The notes under the pieces were generated by a model, which saw only the letters and a list, made by a program, of their open reading frames with translations, did not search any database and was not told the origin of the DNA. Shown piece by piece: positions 62,801 to 64,000 of a DNA stretch of 64,000 bases (within the stretch, counting starts at the first letter, position 1; each line of letters starts with the position of its first letter). Made by a program: the position numbers and the translations under genes. The stretch comes from Taeniopygia guttata (lineage: Eukaryota > Chordata > Aves > Passeriformes > Estrildidae), in contig NC_133026.1 in NCBI RefSeq assembly GCF_048771995.1, positions 8,252,001 to 8,316,000 of the forward strand, read 5' to 3'.

Positions 62801-63092
62801 GCACAATGTATAATAGCAAAATTTGTAGAAAGGGGCTTTTAAAGAAAGCTTTGCTTTTGATATTGTTTACAAGAAACTTGGCTTTTCGAGGCTGCATGTC
62901 CTCTGGTTTTTGTGATTTAGGCAGCTATTGGGTCTCTGGAACTTCAAGAAGAAACAAAAGAAGAGTCTGACGAAGAAGAGGATGATGATGAAGAGTCTGG
63001 ACGATTACGTTTCAAAACTGAACGCAAAGAAGGAACGATCATCAGGCTCTCAGATGTGACAAGAGAAAGGAGAAACATTCCAGAAACACTGG
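33627..63092 (+). CDS. RBM33: RBM33 5' part, seven coding exons (gene continues past right edge)
   Basis: Joined CDS: 33627-33654, 45210-45288, 50360-50408, 52326-52402, 54847-55147, 56234-56344 and 62921-63092. Every junction is GT-AG, and the exons join in one frame to give 272 codons plus one base. The product starts MAAALGGGADDDFDQFDKPG, then carries acidic blocks (SDLSDEELNDDLL, EESDEEEDDDEESGRLRF) and the basic stretch KTERKEGTIIRLSDVTRERR. I recognise these as the N-terminus of vertebrate RBM33. The full protein is about 1,170 residues in human, so roughly the first quarter is here; the proline/glutamine-rich middle and the C-terminal RNA-binding region are not. Established knowledge: RBM33 is a nuclear RNA-binding protein linked to export of GC-rich transcripts and to ALKBH5-mediated m6A demethylation. 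The part seen here is low-complexity and probably disordered. No frameshift or internal stop is present, so this looks like a working gene. Confidence 0.93.
33657..33685 (+). other. G-quadruplex motif at the exon 1 donor
   Basis: Four G-runs on the sense strand with loops of 3, 7 and 4 bases (GGG, GGGG, GGGG, GGGG). The first run begins immediately after the intron 1 GT. It fits the standard four-run pattern and would be present in both the DNA and the nascent pre-mRNA. Confidence 0.6.
33892..34032 (-). mobile_element. CR1 LINE 3' fragment, minus orientation, intron 1
   Basis: Starts with the reversed CR1 tail (CACAGAATCACAGGATCAGT) followed by TAGGTTGGAAAACATCTCTG, CATCCAGTCCAACC and CTCTAGGGATGGCGGGTG. 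About 140 bp long, lying immediately downstream of the CpG island. Confidence 0.88.
34839..34865. repeat. 10-bp inverted repeat in intron 1
   Basis: AGTACATGAA (34839-34848) and TTCATGTACT (34856-34865) pair perfectly across a 7-base loop. It matches no repeat I know. Confidence 0.75.
36280..36570 (+). mobile_element. decayed CR1 LINE 3' fragment, intron 1
   Basis: Diverged plus-orientation CR1 3' region. CAGAGAAGATGGAGGCTTTC, AGGGACAATGGCTACAAATT, CTTTCAGGATATGTTTGGAC and the closing GGAGGGTCCTGCCAAACCTG match the CR1 landmarks in order. The terminal octamer repeat is lost. Divergence indicates an old insertion. Confidence 0.75.
41812..41848. repeat. 16-bp direct repeat
   Basis: AATTTAATATACTAGT occurs at 41812-41827 and again at 41833-41848, separated by AGTTT, just before LTR-like sequence. 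It may be a local duplication. Confidence 0.75.
41860..41997 (+). mobile_element. partial ERV LTR, intron 1
   Basis: Shows, in order, a TATA-like AGTATAAACGC, an AATAAA polyadenylation signal (41,929 region), a T-rich stretch, and CAGCTTGCGTCTTTCTTTTA leading to an end in AACA. This is the layout of an LTR from promoter to U5 in plus orientation. The 5' boundary is not clear and no viral coding sequence adjoins it. Confidence 0.5.
43795..44405 (+). mobile_element. CR1 LINE 3' region, intron 1
   Basis: A long plus-orientation CR1 copy: GACCATGAGCCAGAAGCGTG, GTGAGGCCACACCTCAAATT, CTCACTACAAGAAAGGCACT, GAGCAGCTGAGGGAGCTGGG, and a 3' end TCTTTTCCAACCTTAATGAT then TCTGTAGTTCTG. It includes the decayed end of ORF2 and the 3' UTR. 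No intact open frame remains. Confidence 0.93.
44512..45170 (+). mobile_element. probable ERV LTR ending near exon 2
   Basis: From TGTGTGGTTTCTTTGGCAAG through GACTTGCACCTGGGCCCTGA and CTGTCAATGAACACACCACT to AACTAACTAGTTGGAGAGTT, this reads like a passerine retroviral LTR as I remember the family. The polyadenylation signal has decayed (AATGAACA). No internal genes are present. The right end lies about 40 bp before the exon 2 acceptor. Boundaries are approximate and no target duplication was resolved. Confidence 0.55.
45210..45288 (+). CDS. RBM33: RBM33 coding exon 2
   Basis: 79 bases, entering in phase 1 and leaving in phase 2. It encodes residues 10-35, DDDFDQFDKPGAERSWRRRA followed by GDDDWD. 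The acceptor follows a long T run (TTTTTTTTTTTACAG) and the donor is CAG|GTGGGT. The acidic-aromatic opening and the SWRRRA basic patch are typical of RBM33. A probable endogenous retroviral LTR ends about 40 bp before the acceptor. Confidence 0.93.
45289..50359 (+). other. RBM33 intron 2
   Basis: 5.1-kb intron between GTGGGT and TTTTACAG. Apart from the T-rich minisatellite at 47.7-47.9 kb it is unique-looking AT-rich sequence with no exon or clear transposon recognised. Confidence 0.85.
47673..47883 (+). repeat. pyrimidine-rich minisatellite (CTTATTTTTTTT)n
   Basis: 211 consecutive bases without a single G on the sense strand, made largely of a 12-base unit CTTATTTTTTTT with length variants and ending in a T run of roughly 30 bases. 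Translations give only poly-Phe/Leu/Ile. In the pre-mRNA this is a very long U-rich tract. Confidence 0.93.
50360..50408 (+). CDS. RBM33: RBM33 coding exon 3
   Basis: 49 bases, completing codon 36 (Ser) and ending on a codon boundary after residue 52. It encodes SELDDDLLGEDLLTGKK. The acceptor is TTTTACAG and the donor AAG|GTAAGA is close to consensus. The small size and acidic-leucine pattern (DDDLLGEDLL) match RBM33. The length is not divisible by three, so skipping this exon alone would shift the frame. Confidence 0.92.
50409..52325 (+). other. RBM33 intron 3
   Basis: 1.9-kb intron between GTAAGA and AACCTAG. It holds an A-rich simple repeat near 51.7 kb and otherwise unique AT-rich sequence. 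Confidence 0.85.
51721..51812 (+). repeat. A-rich / AC simple repeat
   Basis: Runs of A interrupted by C and occasional G, with a central CCAAAAAACCCCCCACCAAA. Probably a slippage-prone low-complexity tract. No retroelement body adjoins it. Confidence 0.8.
52326..52402 (+). CDS. RBM33: RBM33 coding exon 4
   Basis: 77 bases, starting on a codon boundary and ending with two bases of codon 78. It encodes NQSDLSDEELNDDLLQSDNE followed by EEQEF. The acceptor is AAACCTAG, preceded by a T-rich stretch; the donor is CG|GTATTT, a weaker site than those of the other exons. The SDLSDEELNDDLLQSDNE block is the most diagnostic RBM33 sequence in the window and contains several Ser-Asp/Glu sites of the casein kinase 2 type. 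Confidence 0.93.
52403..54846 (+). other. RBM33 intron 4
   Basis: 2.4-kb intron between GTATTT and CCCACAG. It carries the probable LTR at 52.84-53.23 kb. The remainder looks unique, with no additional exon. Confidence 0.85.
52844..53226 (+). mobile_element. probable solo ERV LTR, intron 4
   Basis: Opens TGTGTTAGGTCAGGAGACCA, continues through GGGAATTCCTCAGGGTGGGA and GGGTTCCTTATTAAATACTA, and ends after GTGTCTGGCTCTTAATTTTT and a GGACCAAGGGAAAGGCA tail. The order and wording match my memory of an abundant passerine ERVL-like LTR. No viral genes flank it. The exact ends and target duplication are not settled. Confidence 0.65.
54847..55147 (+). CDS. RBM33: RBM33 coding exon 5
   Basis: 301 bases, completing codon 78 (Arg) and ending on a codon boundary at residue 178. 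It begins RSPGVTVSLNATSGILTSYE and continues as a Glu/Asp/Tyr-rich segment with evenly scattered tyrosines (SEYDQ, IGYDK, EEYAS, EYAEE, HYEGN, IEYGE), ending in EINEPLDEFP. The acceptor is CCCACAG and the donor CCA|GTGAGT is strong. If intron 5 were retained the frame would run only 10 further codons before a stop at 55178-55180. The SLNATSG motif and the ELTEDQIEY and LDEF blocks agree with RBM33 in other vertebrates. Confidence 0.93.
55148..56233 (+). other. RBM33 intron 5
   Basis: 1.1-kb intron between GTGAGT and GCTTTAG. AT-rich, with no repeat or extra exon recognised. Confidence 0.85.
56234..56344 (+). CDS. RBM33: RBM33 coding exon 6 (symmetric 111-base exon)
   Basis: 111 bases, phase 0 at both ends, coding 37 residues that begin DEDYMQSYNEQAMGEQEEYA and end MPNESEE. 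The acceptor is CTGCTTTAG and the donor GAG|GTATGT. Like exon 5 it is rich in Glu and spaced Tyr, so it extends the same acidic region. Because it is symmetric it can be skipped without changing the frame, and exon 5 would then join exon 7 directly. Its frame, both splice sites and its acidic make-up support it, but I recall the matching human sequence less clearly than for the flanking exons. Confidence 0.85.
56345..62920 (+). other. RBM33 intron 6
   Basis: 6.6-kb intron between GTATGT and TGATTTAG. Unique-looking and AT-rich. I recognised no transposon, exon or small RNA. A box C/D-like arrangement at 57.85-57.92 kb was considered and rejected. Confidence 0.8.
62921..63092 (+). CDS. RBM33: RBM33 coding exon 7
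   Basis: 172 bases, starting on a codon boundary and ending with the first base of codon 273. It encodes AAIGSLELQEETKEESDEEE, then DDDEESGRLRFKTERKEG and TIIRLSDVTRERRNIPETL. The acceptor is TGATTTAG; a second AG four bases downstream would shift the frame and is rejected. The donor is CTGG|GTGAGG. This acid-to-basic transition is among the best conserved segments of the RBM33 N-terminus. The next exon should open with two bases completing a Glu or Gly codon (G|NN) and lies to the right of the window. Confidence 0.93.
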
Positions 63093-64000
63093 GTGAGGTT
63101 TTGTAGCAGTGGATTATTTTGCAGACCTGTAATGAATGATAGTAAAAGGCAAAGGGTGTTTTAGCTGAGGTGGATTCCAAATATGTTTGTAACCATAAGA
63201 CCTTATTTCTACTAGCCACAGACTGTATCTTGTTTATACAAAAGGTGTTGGCTTGACAAAACAGTATATTTTAAAAACAGGAGTGCACTGGAATAACCAC
63301 ATATCTGCACATAATTGCAAGGTAAAAGACAGCTGCATTTTTTTTTCAGGTACCTGTGGATTTATTCTTTAGGTTAATTTAAACTGTGTTATATAAATAT
63401 AAACCATATTATATAAATATATAATATAAAAACAAGACCAGTCAATAAGGAGAAAACCTGTAGTGGACCTTGACTGTTAAAAGAACAGTGATTTGAATTA
63501 GATTATTAAATGTAATTCTAAGTGATCTGGGATGTAGCTCTGAGATGCAAGGAAAAGATAAGTGCACATATAGATGATTCTACAAAGAGGCTTTTAAACT
63601 AATGTTTGGCAAAAACACAGTAGTACTGTTGTGAAATGATTTCTAGTCACACTAGTTTTTCTTAATAATTTATTGATAGAGACCAGATAACTGACCATGT
63701 GGTAAAAGGTTAAACCACAAAAAATTCTGTTTGCATGTAAATAATCTGCTTCCTTTTAAGATTGTAGAGCAAATTTTTGCAGCTGCTATGGTTTAAAAAT
63801 GAAATTTCATTGCAGATCTACATCTCCTTACTCTAAAATATGAACATAGTTCAGAAAACACTTAAAGAGGAATTAACATTTCAGTTGAAGTTACAAACGT
63901 AATTTCCATCCTGTCACATTTTGGTGACCTTTTGTGACAGCTTGTCTCTATTGGAGGAGTGCATTCTTACTTACTGATTAAAGATGTCTTTTGAAACCAT
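63093..64000 (+). other. RBM33 intron 7 (partial)
   Basis: Starts GTGAGG and runs off the window. It contains an AT-rich patch at 63.39-63.43 kb and no further RBM33 exon. Confidence 0.8.
63389..63430. repeat. AT-rich direct repeat
   Basis: The 13-mer TTATATAAATATA occurs at 63389-63401 and 63409-63421 (20-bp offset), followed by more AT repeats. Confidence 0.75.

Overview
This window is nuclear DNA from a bird, most likely a songbird. The evidence is several CR1 LINE fragments, a decayed tRNA-Ile-headed SINE with a CR1-like tail (the TguSINE1 architecture known from passerines), LTRs that resemble passerine endogenous retrovirus LTRs, GT-AG introns, and one CpG-island promoter in otherwise AT-rich sequence. 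Repeat assignments were made by eye from remembered consensus features, not by a database search.

Layout. Positions 1-32,600 contain no coding exon I can support. They hold scattered CR1 pieces (about 1.92, 2.8-3.3 and 9.6-10.6 kb), a probable solo LTR (18.2-18.5 kb), a SINE (19.5 kb), and several compact inverted-repeat or motif clusters that known repeats do not explain. In vertebrates the region upstream of RBM33 normally leads toward CNPY1 and EN2; I looked for CNPY1-like coding sequence on the minus strand and did not recognise any.

At 33.1-33.9 kb lies a CpG-island promoter with two exact NRF1-type sites, an Sp1 box, a ZNF143-like half site and a YY1/TISU-type element. From 33,627 rightward the plus strand carries the first seven coding exons of RBM33 (RNA-binding protein 33). 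Their splice phases join without a break into 272 codons plus one base. This covers only the acidic N-terminal part; the rest of the gene lies beyond the right edge.

RBM33 introns 1 to 7 fill the remaining sequence. Intron 1 (11.6 kb) carries three CR1 copies, a partial LTR and a second LTR that ends about 40 bp before the exon 2 acceptor. Intron 2 has a 211-base G-free pyrimidine-rich tract. Intron 4 has a probable solo LTR. I found no rRNA, functional tRNA, CRISPR array or operon. I see no previously undescribed multi-gene system; the points most worth a second look are small regulatory or structural motifs and the placement of repeats relative to RBM33 splice sites.
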